Shown here piece by piece: positions 41,642 through 50,373 of a stretch of DNA of 64,000 nt. A model generated the notes under the pieces. It saw only the letters and a program-made list of their open reading frames with translations, searched no databases and was not told the DNA's origin. Numbering within the stretch: the first letter of the stretch is position 1; every line of letters starts with the position of its first letter. The position numbers and the translations under genes were made by a program. Source of the DNA: JADFQT01 sp965216025 (lineage in GTDB: Bacteria > Chloroflexota > Dehalococcoidia > Lucifugimonadales > UBA3495); NCBI GenBank assembly GCA_965216025.1, contig CBDCEX010000015.1, forward strand, positions 1 through 64,000, given 5' to 3'.

Positions 41642-43018
41642 GCTAAGGGCTTGTCACCAAATAACGTTATCATGCATCGAGGGGATGCTATAAGCTTGTC
41701 GGCATGGAAAACATTTGATGTAAGGCGGGATTTGTTTGTGAGTCCATGAATTAAGCAATATAAAGTAAGGTTGTCGGCATGGAAAATATTGATGCTGTCC
41801 GACAACGTTTTACCCTGCTTGAGGGCGTCTTGGACCAGCGGACCCGGCGGCTGGTCGCCGCAGCCGAAGCGCTGACGCTGGGCTGGGGTGGCGTTACCTG
41901 GGTCGCTCGAGCGACCGGCTTCTCGCGGCGGACCATCCAGCAGGGCATGCAAGAACTGCAGCAGCCCGAGCGGGTCAGCGCGGGCAGAGTCCGCAAGCCG
42001 GGCGGTGGGCGCAAGACCACTGTGAGCCAGGACCCAACGCTGCTGAGCGACCTGGAGCGCTTGGTTGAGCCGGTGACCCGTGGCGACCCGGAATCGCCCC
42101 TGCGCTGGACCTGCAAGAGCCTGCGGAACTTGGCGGCTGAACTCCAGCAGTTGGGGCACCGGGTCAGTCGCCGGTTGGTGGGGGATCTTTTGCACAGGTT
42201 GGAGTACAGCTTGCAGGCCAACAGCAAGACCTTGGAGGGTGGCGATCATCCTGACCGTGATGCCCAGTTCACCTACCTGAACCAGCAAGCGCAGACGTAT
42301 CTGGATGCGGGTGAGCCGGTGATCTCGGTGGATGCCAAGAAGAAGGAACTGGTCGGGAATTTCAAGAACGGAGGGCGTGAGTTGCGGCCCCAAGGGGACC
42401 CGGAGCGGGTGCGGGTGTACGATTTCGTGATACCAGCCTTGGGGCGCGCCACACCGTACGGGATCTATGATGTAGCGGAGAACACGGGCTGGGTGAATGT
42501 CGGGGTGGACCACGATACAGCGGCGTTTGCAGTGGAGAGTATCCGGCGCTGGTGGTGGGGGATGGGGCAGGCACGGTATCCGAAGGCAACCCGGCTGCTG
42601 GTGAACGCCGATGGTGGGGGTAGTAACGGGAGTCGTGTGCGGCTGTGGAAGCGGGAACTGCAGCGGTTTGCGGACGAGACGGGGTTGACGATCACGGTGG
42701 GCCATTTGCCGCCGGGGACGAGCAAGTGGAACAAGATCGAACACCGGTTGTTTTCGTTCATCACGCAGAACTGGCGGGGCCAGCCGTTGGTGAGTCATGA
42801 GGTCATTGTGAGCTTGATTGGCGGAACCCGGAATACCAAGGGGTTGCGGGTAGAGTGTCACCTGGACACGAACAAGTACCCGGCGGGTATCAAAGTGTCT
42901 GATAGCGAACTGGCCCAGGTGAACCTGCGGTGCCATGAGTTTCACGGGGAGTGGAACTATACCATCCTGCCCAGCAACCGCTCAAGTTGAGATGGTTATT
43001 CGGTGACGAGCCCTTAGC
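41642..43018 (+). mobile_element. ISAzo13-family insertion sequence
   Basis: Terminal inverted repeats of about 24 bp with two mismatches: GCTAAGGGCTTGTCACC.. at 41642 and the complement of GGTGACGAGCCCTTAGC ending 43018. CAGT occurs one base outside each end (41637-41640 and 43020-43023) and may be the target duplication; collapsing it restores the host reading frame. It carries one intact transposase. Confidence 0.8.
41779..42990 (+). CDS. ISAzo13-family transposase
   Basis: 403 residues, uninterrupted. Features of this family: N-terminal HTH (WGGVTWVARATGFSRRTIQQ), RKPGGGRKTT, a domain with VISVDAKKKELVGNFKNGG (first Asp), LLVNADGGGSNGSR (second Asp), LPPGTSKWNKIEHRLFSFI (catalytic Glu) and GLRVECHLDTNKYPAGIKV. 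It is the only transposase in the region besides IS630 copies 1 and 3 that looks fully functional. Confidence 0.9.
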   Translation: MENIDAVRQRFTLLEGVLDQRTRRLVAAAEALTLGWGGVTWVARATGFSRRTIQQGMQELQQPERVSAGRVRKPGGGRKTTVSQDPTLLSDLERLVEPVTRGDPESPLRWTCKSLRNLAAELQQLGHRVSRRLVGDLLHRLEYSLQANSKTLEGGDHPDRDAQFTYLNQQAQTYLDAGEPVISVDAKKKELVGNFKNGGRELRPQGDPERVRVYDFVIPALGRATPYGIYDVAENTGWVNVGVDHDTAAFAVESIRRWWWGMGQARYPKATRLLVNADGGGSNGSRVRLWKRELQRFADETGLTITVGHLPPGTSKWNKIEHRLFSFITQNWRGQPLVSHEVIVSLIGGTRNTKGLRVECHLDTNKYPAGIKVSDSELAQVNLRCHEFHGEWNYTILPSNRSS

Positions 43019-43111
43019 TCAGTTGCTACCCCAACCTCCCTTTAGGGGGAATGAAGACGCGGCCATATGGGCCGCGATCGTAAGACGCATGCTAGGCTCA
43101 GGAGGGCGGTC

Positions 43112-43521
43112 TGGCGCGTTGTGCGGATTACGATGACTCGAAGCGGGATGTCTGCGATAACGTCCAGGAAGGCCGATCCAACGGATTCACCTTTGGTTGG
43201 TTTCGTATTACCATCACTCTACCGGAGCAGATGCAAGGCCTAGACATCAGGGGTAATCGGGTCTTTTTTGAGACCTGCATATTTGAGACCTGCATAGATG
43301 ATTACGGCGAAATCTGGGTAAATGGCGAGTGCGACAGGGTCAGGGGAACGGTGGCGGGATTTAACATACCCCAACGGGTACCGATAGCCGCCGACGCGCA
43401 GCCGGGCGAGAAGTACGTTATCGCCTGCCTCGCTGCTAACGGTCCCTTGGCGGCCCCTGGCGGTGGAATCTTCATGCGCTATGTCCACTTAGCCTTTGAG
43501 AATTATTCGACGTCGCGTTAG
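43112..43521 (+). pseudogene. Beta-sandwich sugar-binding-like domain, 5'-truncated
   Basis: The frame open from about 43112 reads YDDSKRDVCDNVQEGRS, FGWFRITITLPEQMQGLD, VFFETCI, DDYGEIWVNGECDR and IACLAANGPLAAPGGGIFMRY. This pattern (YDDS.W, GxWYR, DDYxEIWVNG) is found in jelly-roll domains attached to glycosidases and SMP-30/gluconolactonase-like proteins. The catalytic partner domain upstream is absent. A perfect 15-bp tandem duplication (43267-43281, 43282-43296) adds an in-frame FETCI repeat. Confidence 0.6.
43267..43296 (+). repeat. 15-bp tandem duplication
   Basis: TTTGAGACCTGCATA is present twice in direct contact, duplicating FETCI in the beta-sandwich fragment. Similar short tandem duplications break the terminase of element 2. 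Confidence 0.85.
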
Positions 43522-44349
43522 ACAAAGGACTAACCCGAAGCTGTTGTAACGGTCCCAATTCGCTCGATCTCCGCGGACTCAACCCAAGTGTTGAGCTGTC
43601 CCACCCATGGGCTCCGGAGGCAGGTAGAGAGGTGTCTGGACCTGCTATGAGCTGCAGGTTGTCCTGCTCCACGCGAACATCTTCGCCAAAAGGCGGGTCA
43701 TTCCAAGGAAACCTCGCACGTATCGGCAAAGATTGGATCTCTTGCCAGAGACCACTCTTCGGTCGTGCCACGTGGGCAGATTCCTTGGGTCAGGTACGTC
43801 GCCCCCCACCGCTGATTATTTCCCCATCCAGGTACGTACGTATGCGTACGGTCGGGTGCGCAGAAATCGGTCCGCGCCGCGTAAACCGTAGTTACATTGT
43901 ACGGTACGCTGCGCAATTTGTTTGATTAGTCCGCGACGACCTTCGTCGTTTGTAGAAAATCACTACTAATCTTAACTCGTTCGGGATTGTCTCGCTATGA
44001 TCGGGTTAATTAATGCAGGGCAATCGCGTCTAAAACTGCCTTTTCGAACTTCGGTACAGAAGGCTAGCGAATGGTAGATATTCCGATGCTTTCCCAGGTA
44101 TTTTGACTATAACACGTAAAGATCGAAAGACTTCCGGGACTCGTCAGACCCCAAAGAGCCACTGTCCCAAACCTGGGGGCGATTAAGACGCGATTGCCCT
44201 GTTAATTAATGACGTTTCGACTCTCTGATTTCCGACAACCATCACGTAAAATCACGTAGCGGTAGGATTTCACACCACGTTGAGCGTCTAATTTGATATG
44301 GCAGCACCTGCTCCATAAATGCTTGCGAACTTCACACCGCGCCGAGCGT
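43522..44349. other. Intergenic region, no genes
   Basis: No coding sequence is supported. It holds the inverted-repeat element at 44006-44209 and two direct copies of a 22-base repeat (TTCACACCRCGYYGAGCGTCTA) at 44269-44290 and 44331-44352. The second copy overlaps the 3' end of the PIG-L gene. Confidence 0.55.
44006..44209. mobile_element. Small inverted-repeat (MITE-like) element
   Basis: TTAATTAATG then CAGGGCAATCGCGTCT at 44006-44031 is inverted at 44186-44209 (AGACGCGATTGCCCTG then TTAATTAA), with a 3-base difference between the two blocks. The 204-bp interior has no ORF. It looks like a non-autonomous element; no related copy is seen in the window. Confidence 0.5.
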
Positions 44350-45366
44350 CTAGTCCAGCCCGTCTAGAAGATCCGGCTCGTGCGTCCCCAGGGCACAGGG
44401 AGGGGAAAGCCGAACAAAGTAGGCAGTCGCAAAGGCAAGCCGGCGCAGCTCTGGGGGCAAGCTGACCAAAAAGCTATCCGGTGGGATTTGAGTGCGATGG
44501 GCTAGCAGAGCTCGGCGCTGGTGTTCACTGTAAGACCGGACATCCAGCGCCACCGTGGCCGTCTCAGGCCCCGGGCCCCGGGAACGGCGTGGCTTCCGCT
44601 CCATCCAGTCCATATCAAATCCCGCAGCGATGAATTTGGGCACCAATTTCTCCCAACCGCCGTCGTCGATCTGTGCCACACCGTACAACTTTCCTGGTCG
44701 CCACGGCGGTCCGGCCGCTGGAAATGCTTCGGCATCCCCAGCGGCTTGAAAGGCATCAACGCTGATTTCATGACACATGACGTGGTCTGGGTGAGGATAC
44801 ATTCCACCAGGTGGCTCGGTGACGATGGCACTTGGCCGAAGCTCGCGGATAATGCGGACCAATTTGCCCGCTGCCTCAACTCGTTCGGCATTCACAAACG
44901 CTTCCGGGTGTTGATTGGCCGGCGTGCCCGCCATCCCCGAATCCCGGTAGCCGAGCATCCGGAGCTCAGCCACACCGAGAATCGCACAGGCGTCCTTCAC
45001 CTCCTGGGTTCGGATTTCCCGCAGCCTCGATCTATCCGCCACCGGGTCCAGGTCTGGGTCGTGGATCTCACCCTCCTCGCCCCCGGTGCAGATCACAACC
45101 CCGGTCCGCACATCTCGCGCACTGTAATAGGCGAGCATCCCGCCGGTCGAGGTGCTTTCATCGTCCGGGTGTGGACGGACTGCCAGCAGGGTCACGGATT
45201 GAGAGCCAAATTCATCCGAGGGAATCGTCCTGTCTATTGCTCTTCCTCCAGTAATACAATTCAGCGTACTCAAAAATAGTGCAGCCATCCTAGGTGCCTG
45301 GACGGATTCGGTCGTTTCCTTCATGGGCATGCACTGTAGCCAGTCGGAAGGGGTCACCCCAAACAT
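44350..45366 (-). CDS. PIG-L family deacetylase
   Basis: The protein carries the zinc-binding AVRPHPDDES motif and the distal HPDH in GGMYPHPDHVMCHE, diagnostic for the GlcNAc-PI/mycothiol/bacillithiol deacetylase (PIG-L) family, which removes N-acetyl groups from amino sugars. The open frame begins ATG 45366 but about 60 residues precede the first strand (SVTLLAVRP). Internal starts at 45330 or 45288 are plausible, and family members usually begin only a few residues before this strand. Length from the family core is about 275. Stands alone on the - strand. Confidence 0.82.
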   Translation of the reverse strand: MFGVTPSDWLQCMPMKETTESVQAPRMAALFLSTLNCITGGRAIDRTIPSDEFGSQSVTLLAVRPHPDDESTSTGGMLAYYSARDVRTGVVICTGGEEGEIHDPDLDPVADRSRLREIRTQEVKDACAILGVAELRMLGYRDSGMAGTPANQHPEAFVNAERVEAAGKLVRIIRELRPSAIVTEPPGGMYPHPDHVMCHEISVDAFQAAGDAEAFPAAGPPWRPGKLYGVAQIDDGGWEKLVPKFIAAGFDMDWMERKPRRSRGPGPETATVALDVRSYSEHQRRALLAHRTQIPPDSFLVSLPPELRRLAFATAYFVRLSPPCALGTHEPDLLDGLD

Positions 45367-45404
45367 CTAGGGCGGCCACCAATCACAGTTCAGGCTGCTG
45401 AAGC

Positions 45405-46250
45405 CTAAGGCAGACCGGCTTCGTGCACCTGGGTCTGTTCATACCCACCGCCCTCCTCTTCGAAGACTGCCTTGGCTTGTTCCAGCGCGTCCTCCACGTA
45501 CGGCCAACCGCGATACCAGCCGGCCTGGGAAAAGACCTCGCATATCTCCCGCTGGCTGAGGCCCAGGTTGAGGGCGTACCCAATGTGCTCCTTGAGCTGC
45601 CTCATGTGCCCGCGACACATCAGCGCTACCAGGATGCAGACCGTGCGCTCCTTGGGAGTCAAATCACCTCTGGCCCACGCTTCGCCGTAGTTATAAGCAT
45701 CAACCAGGTCGGCCGTCTCTGGCACAAGTTCCTGAGAAAGGGTGCTTTCCAGATCCACGTCGGCCTGCTGCCCCCAACTGTTGCGGCGGAGTCGCCGTCC
45801 CCGCTCCAACTTTTCTTCGACAGAGGCCAACCACTCGGCCTTTAGGGGTTCTCTGTCCTCCTCTTGCCACATCTTTTGCTCATTGATCACCTTTTGTGCC
45901 TGGGTGAGGGCGAAAACAGTGGCGGGTATCCCGGCGTAAAAGAGAAGCTGGAGAAATATACCCTTTATCTTTTGGGGGGACATACCCAAAGAAAGCCCCA
46001 CTCTAATCTGGTGCTGCAACCCAAAGTCCCAGCCGTTCACGCACTGGGCGGAGATGGTGGCCAGACTCCGCAGCGTTATGTCCAGTCCGGGTACCTGCCA
46101 TATGCCTCCCCACATTACTTCTTCTTGCAGCTTCACGTAGTCCTTGCTGATGTCCGGCAAGGCGCCGGTGAGCCTGCCCTGAGGAACATGCTGATCGATG
46201 AAGGCATGCAGGTTGGCTGCCTTCTGTGCCAGGTCCTCTGCTCTGGTCAT
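45405..46250 (-). CDS. Carboxymuconolactone decarboxylase-like protein (two-domain), paralogue A
   Basis: 281 residues built of two AhpD/CMD-like helical repeats. The first has GGIWQVPGLDITLRSLATISA, VNGWDFGLQHQIRVGL and IKGIFLQLLFYAGIPATVFAL. The second has LTPKERTVCILVALMCRGHMRQL, then GLSQREICEVFSQAGWYRGWPYVEDAL. The AhpD CxxC redox pair is absent, so a decarboxylase/isomerase-like role fits better. ATG 46250 follows AGGAGAG. It is one of three adjacent paralogues (A, B, C) with 50-80 base spacers, presumably co-transcribed downstream of the enoyl-CoA hydratase gene. Confidence 0.85.
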   Translation of the reverse strand: MTRAEDLAQKAANLHAFIDQHVPQGRLTGALPDISKDYVKLQEEVMWGGIWQVPGLDITLRSLATISAQCVNGWDFGLQHQIRVGLSLGMSPQKIKGIFLQLLFYAGIPATVFALTQAQKVINEQKMWQEEDREPLKAEWLASVEEKLERGRRLRRNSWGQQADVDLESTLSQELVPETADLVDAYNYGEAWARGDLTPKERTVCILVALMCRGHMRQLKEHIGYALNLGLSQREICEVFSQAGWYRGWPYVEDALEQAKAVFEEEGGGYEQTQVHEAGLP

Positions 46251-46329
46251 TTAAGACTCTCCTTTACCCGGATTTAGACCGGGACGTAAACCGTAATACT
46301 CGGGGATCGACTCTCCTCAAGTCGGAAAA

Positions 46330-47121
46330 CTACAAACCGCGTTCCCTGAAGACCTGATTGGCTTCCTCCAAAGCATCTTCAACGCAGGGCCAGCCCCGGT
46401 ACCATCCCGCCTGAGCAAACACCTCGCATACTTCTTTTCGGTTTAGTCCAGCTTCCAAGGCGTAACTGACGTGCCGCTTCAGCTGCCTCATGTGACCCCG
46501 GCACATGAGAGCTGCCAGGATGCTCACCATTCGCTCTTTTTGACTAAGGTTGGCCAGGGCCCACACTTGACCGAAATGGTAACCATCCACTAGATCAGCT
46601 GCTTCTGGCACCAACTGCTGGGCCAGCGAGCCTTCAATTTCCTGATCGGCCAGCTCTCCCCAGTTCTTAATCCGCAGAGATTTGCCTTGTTTGAGCATAT
46701 CCTCTATGGAATTCAGCCAGTCCACGTCCAGAGGGACATCGTCGGATTTCCACTCCTCGCGCTCATTAATAACTTCCTGGGCGATTCGTAGCCCGAAGAC
46801 GGTGGCGGGTACCCCGGCATAAAATAGGAGTTGGATAAATATGCCCTTGATCTGCCGCGGAGTGATTCCAATGGTAAGGCCGGTACGAACCTGGTGCTCT
46901 ACTCCGAAGTCATACCCGTTCACACACTGGGCCGTGATGGTGGCGAAACTGCGCAGCTTCAAGTCCAACCCGTCCACCAGCCAGACACCGCCCCACATAA
47001 GTTCGTGTTGGATTCGGACGAAGTCGGCCAGCACTGGAGCAGGGCGAGCGTAGGGCAGATGTTGGTCGAAGAATTCCCTGAGCTCGGCGGACTTTTGCTG
47101 CAACTCTGCTACCGTACCCAA
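46330..47121 (-). CDS. Carboxymuconolactone decarboxylase-like protein, paralogue B
   Basis: 263 residues, same two-repeat layout (GGVWLVDGLDLKLRSFATITA, YAGVPATVFGLRIAQEVIN, then LSQKERMVSILAALMCRGHMRQL and KEVCEVFAQAGWYRGWPCVEDAL). The apparent start is TTG 47121 with AGGAGAGG upstream. Most different of the three in the middle linker. Spacing to paralogue A is 79 bases. Confidence 0.83.
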   Translation of the reverse strand: MGTVAELQQKSAELREFFDQHLPYARPAPVLADFVRIQHELMWGGVWLVDGLDLKLRSFATITAQCVNGYDFGVEHQVRTGLTIGITPRQIKGIFIQLLFYAGVPATVFGLRIAQEVINEREEWKSDDVPLDVDWLNSIEDMLKQGKSLRIKNWGELADQEIEGSLAQQLVPEAADLVDGYHFGQVWALANLSQKERMVSILAALMCRGHMRQLKRHVSYALEAGLNRKEVCEVFAQAGWYRGWPCVEDALEEANQVFRERGL

Positions 47122-47173
47122 AAAAGCCTCTCCTGCGGGGTCAAGCTAATCATCAGAATATTGATCGTGATGC

Positions 47174-47956
47174 TTAGACACCCTTCTCTTCAAAGACTGC
47201 CTTGGCCTGTTCGAGGGCATCTTCGACATGAGGCCAACCTCGATACCAGCCGGACTGGGAAAACACCTCGCAGATCTCTCTCTGATTGAACCCCATGTCC
47301 AGCGCGTAGCCAATGTATTGCCTTAACTGCTTCCAGTGACCCCGGGCCATCAGCGCGGCCAGAACGCATACCATCCGCTCCTTAGGGCTGAGATCAGCCC
47401 GGGCCCACACCTCTCCAAAGTTGTACCCATCTACTATGTCGGAAGCCTCCGGCACCATCTGCTGGGCCAGCGACCCTTCCACATCCTTGTTGGCCTGTTC
47501 TCCCCAGTGCTGGCGGCGAATCTCACTCCCTCGCTGGAGCTTCTCTTCGACAGTGTCGAGCCAGTCGGCGTCCTTGGAGACATCGGCGGCCCGCCATTCC
47601 TCTCGTTCGTTAATTACCTGCTGAGCCTGCAGCAAGCCGCAGACAGTGGCGGGAATCCCGGCATAAAACAGCAATTGGACGAATATTCCCTTAATTTGTT
47701 GGGGGGTCATCCCCATAGTAAGTCCTACCTTGATCTGATGCTGCAGGCCAAAGTCCCAGCCGTTCACGCATTGGGCCGATATGGTGGCGAAGCTCCGCAG
47801 CTTTAAATCTAGGCCCGGCACTTGCCAGATACCGCCCCACATCAGAGGCACCTGAATTTGGGAATATTCCGGGGATATGGCTGGCATGGGGCTCTGGGCT
47901 GGCAGATAGTCCCGAAATGCCTCGGCTCTCCTGGCTAGCTCATCGGCGGTAGTCAA
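47174..47956 (-). CDS. Carboxymuconolactone decarboxylase-like protein, paralogue C
   Basis: 260 residues with the same two repeats (GGIWQVPGLDLKLRSFATISA, YAGIPATVCGLLQAQQVIN, then LSPKERMVCVLAALMARGHWKQL and REICEVFSQSGWYRGWPHVEDAL). TTG 47956 lies after GAGGAG at longer spacing. It is closest to paralogue A. First of the three to be transcribed, 76 bases after the enoyl-CoA hydratase. Confidence 0.84.
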   Translation of the reverse strand: MTTADELARRAEAFRDYLPAQSPMPAISPEYSQIQVPLMWGGIWQVPGLDLKLRSFATISAQCVNGWDFGLQHQIKVGLTMGMTPQQIKGIFVQLLFYAGIPATVCGLLQAQQVINEREEWRAADVSKDADWLDTVEEKLQRGSEIRRQHWGEQANKDVEGSLAQQMVPEASDIVDGYNFGEVWARADLSPKERMVCVLAALMARGHWKQLRQYIGYALDMGFNQREICEVFSQSGWYRGWPHVEDALEQAKAVFEEKGV

Positions 47957-48032
47957 GATATGTCACTCCTCGTTCTGGAACCGCTTGGCCTGGCGTATAC
48001 CAGTGATCGGCGGGGTGGAACATAACACTGGC

Positions 48033-48839
48033 TTAGCTGTCCCTGAAGGACTCCAGCCTGGGTATGTGGTATCGGTCTTCAGGATTCACCCAGCCCCTGA
48101 AGTTGGGCTGGCGTTTTTCAGCGAATGCTCTTCGGGATTCCATCAGGTCTGATTTGTCGCCGTGTTCGTGAAGGGCTTCTGCCAACCGGCTTAAATCGGG
48201 AGCGACTGCAGGACGCATCTGCCGCATCATGTAAACAGTATTGACCCTAGACGCGGGAGGCAGAGTGAGCAGGTGCTCTGCCATCTCGAATGCAGTGGGT
48301 AGCAGCTCTTCCGGCTCAACCAAACGATTGAGGTACCCGACCTCGTAAAGCCGCTGGGCAGTAAAACGGAACCCGAGAGCCATTTCGGTCGCAATAGGGT
48401 GGGGGAGGCCGGCAAACAAACCGTGGTTATAGCCGCCCAGTAGCCACCTTTTAGCTTCAGACACCTCGAACACCGCGCTGGGAACTGCAACGCGCAGGTC
48501 AGTACGCTCCACCAACATAAACCCACCGCCCATGGCATACCCGTTGACGGCGGCGATGACTGGCTTGTCTATCGTCCCGTCGTTGAAGGGGTTGCTAATT
48601 GGATGGGCAGCACTTCCCGGGGCCCCCCGTTCCAAAGCCTCTTTCATGTCTTCTCCGGCACAAAAGGCACGCCCAGTACCGGTAAACACGGCAACCTCTA
48701 AATCTGGGTTGTCTTTGAACTCGTTAAAAGCCGCCGCAAGCTCAGTACGGAGCTCCACCCCTAATGCATTCATGCGTTCAGGTCGATTCAGCTGAATCAG
48801 CATGATTTGACCTTTTCGTTCAGTATTGACTACTGCCAT
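48033..48839 (-). CDS. Enoyl-CoA hydratase/isomerase family protein
   Basis: The start ATG 48839 follows GGAGG; a longer frame to 48872 lacks a ribosome site. The 268-residue crotonase-fold protein has LIQLNRPERMNALG, the oxyanion strand VAVFTGTGRAFCAGEDMKEA, and VIAAVNGYAMGGGFMLVERTDLRVA with the second oxyanion Gly. The Glu in LVERTD and VSEAKRW can be read as catalytic acids. It handles CoA thioesters (hydration, isomerisation or hydrolysis). It probably leads the CMD operon, suggesting a ring- or lactone-degrading route. Confidence 0.87.
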   Translation of the reverse strand: MAVVNTERKGQIMLIQLNRPERMNALGVELRTELAAAFNEFKDNPDLEVAVFTGTGRAFCAGEDMKEALERGAPGSAAHPISNPFNDGTIDKPVIAAVNGYAMGGGFMLVERTDLRVAVPSAVFEVSEAKRWLLGGYNHGLFAGLPHPIATEMALGFRFTAQRLYEVGYLNRLVEPEELLPTAFEMAEHLLTLPPASRVNTVYMMRQMRPAVAPDLSRLAEALHEHGDKSDLMESRRAFAEKRQPNFRGWVNPEDRYHIPRLESFRDS

Positions 48840-48923
48840 ATTTTTTCCTCCAGTTTCGGATTGGCTGACCATTTTGTTAAAGTAAAAATCAGTAAAACTT
48901 ATAAAACGCCGAACATCTGAACC

Positions 48924-49400
48924 TCATTGGCCGGGGTGGCTTGGCAACTCGCCGCGGAACTCCTGGTACAAGCGCTGAACATTGAGTAAGACCCGCTCCG
49001 GCTCTACCCGGTCGGCGTACCGTCCCAGGCGGATGGCCCGGCTAGTCTCCTCAGCGCTTGCGCCCCGTTCAAAATGTAATCGAGACGTTCGCTTTACCAA
49101 ACGGATGTACTCCAAGGTCTTGCTAACCACCTCCTTGCCGCTCACGGGCCCATGTCCCGGCGTGCCGGGACCCGACGTCGTCAGGCACGCCACCGGTTTG
49201 CCCGAAGCCCGGGCGTAGCCGTAGGCCATGAAGGCCGCGCCCTCCTCGTGCCGGGTATCTATGAACTTGATGTTATCCCGGCCGTAGAGTTCGGTGACAA
49301 TACTATTGGTGGTGGTGCCCACCAGTCCAAAGACATATTCCACGCCTTCGGCCCGCAGCGATTCGACGATTGCCCGCCCGGCAGCCATGTTTGCCATCAA
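48924..49400 (-). pseudogene. Fusion of a TPP-enzyme N-terminus to an MBL-fold C-terminus
   Basis: Residues 1-80 (GRAIVESLRAEGVEYVFGLVG, DTRHEEGAAFMAYGYAR, ACLTTSGPG) are the pyrimidine-binding start of acetolactate synthase-like TPP enzymes, including the catalytic-type Glu. From residue about 82 the sequence becomes PGHGPVSGKEVVSKTLEYIR, LHFERGASAEETSRAI, YADRVEPERVLLNVQRLYQEF: the C-terminal part of metallo-beta-lactamase-fold (cyclase/lactonase-like) proteins with the last metal His. Neither domain is complete, so this is an in-frame deletion fusion. Confidence 0.72.
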
Positions 49401-50373
49401 ATACCTTGCTAAACATCAAACTCGAATTGAATCCCATCCGGGTATTAGCCGGTCCGGTGCTCGATTCAACGAAGGAGCAAACCCGCCGAACAAACCCTAT
49501 TGGGCTGCCGGTCTATTCTAGCACCGGGTGGCAACGGGCGCGGGGAACCAGCCGGCCATGACGTCGCTATGAAGGTTTCCGAAGTGGGCATCGCGGTACA
49601 CAGGTTGGCCGCGGGTGTACATCTGGATCATTCCCGGCGTCGATGTCGAAGCCCAGTGCTACCTGCATACCTCACACTATGCTGCACAAGGGTGGTACCG
49701 CCGGCGGAGCGGATTATTCAATTAAACAAGCCGTTCCACTCTCAGCTTTCAGTTCAATTGCCAGGAGCCTATCCCCGAAACCCTGAATGCTCTAATCGGC
49801 GCCATCTACCAAAGATGACTCATCGGAGGCCAGATAGAGTACACCCTAGAGGTCTGGCCGGAAAGCCATTGGCCGGGTTTCGCGCTACGCCAGACAGACG
49901 TATTATAGTCTTATATGTCATGATAGTGTCTGTAATACGGTTCAAGAACCCACTGTTACATCGACAATCGTCGCTAAGAAAACGACGACTTGGGGAGAAT
50001 CGGGGTTTCCGTCCGAGTTTCTAGGCGATGTCTTCTGATACCCCGACCCGGTTCAGAGGTATCCGCTGGATTCATTGCTTCGACTGGATGGGACCGACGT
50101 GGCCAGGAACATGGATGTCACTCAGGAGATGGGTCCGATCCCCCCACTGGATGCTTATTTTTGCGTCGCTGGTGTACTCGAGGCGCAAACGATCGTCCCC
50201 AACATTAACCGCTGGCCCACACAACGCGGGCGGCTGGGGACGGGGTGATCTGGATTCTGACCGAAGCGTTTTCTGCCCGGGTCTCATACGCTCCGAGTTC
50301 GCGAGTAGACTGCCATGCGTCCGGCATAGCGGTGGCATTATAATGTCCCTGTAATGATGCAGGAGTATGATTT
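49401..50373. other. Intergenic region with MITE copy 2
   Basis: No gene with supporting motifs was found. A frame near 49569 (MKVSEVGIAVHRLAAGVHL) resembles a gene start but is not sustained. The region holds the CTAG-flanked MITE at 49850-50020. Confidence 0.5.
49850..50020. mobile_element. CTAG-targeting MITE, copy 2
   Basis: 171 bp, flanked by CTAG at 49846-49849 and 50021-50024. It shares the left end AGGTCTGGCCGGAAAGCCA, internal blocks (CAGACGTATT, TCTTATATG, TAAGAAAACG) and the right end GGTTTCCG with copy 1 at 14183-14352. It is more degenerate at its right end. Confidence 0.75.

Larger units (their letters stand above)
40784..43045 (+). pseudogene. Esterase/lipase with in-frame TAA and 3' ISAzo13 insertion
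   Basis: ATG 40784 follows GGAGAAGG. The first part has VLLDVHGGAWNDQDR (oxyanion HGG) and ends VDQ at TAA 40979-40981. The same frame continues LAASGVLVVAIDLRLASEAPY, LGVLGSSSGGHVVEL (nucleophile Ser), LQGSLDDNVMPE and ARAEHRWVH. At 41640 the ISAzo13 element interrupts; after it the frame would finish as PVATPTSL with TAG at 43043-43045. The acetyl-esterase fold is otherwise complete. An internal TTG at 40982 might restart translation but would lose the oxyanion strand. Confidence 0.78.

Noticed and set aside
41605..42945. 446-residue - strand ORF opposite the ISAzo13 transposase
   Set aside because: Antisense shadow of a transposase with clear DDE motifs; composition is Pro/Arg/His/Gln-rich and lacks domains.
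49500..50340. Possible genes in the spacer around the second MITE
   Set aside because: Frames are short, overlapping and lack ribosome sites or motifs; one start-like segment is not sustained.
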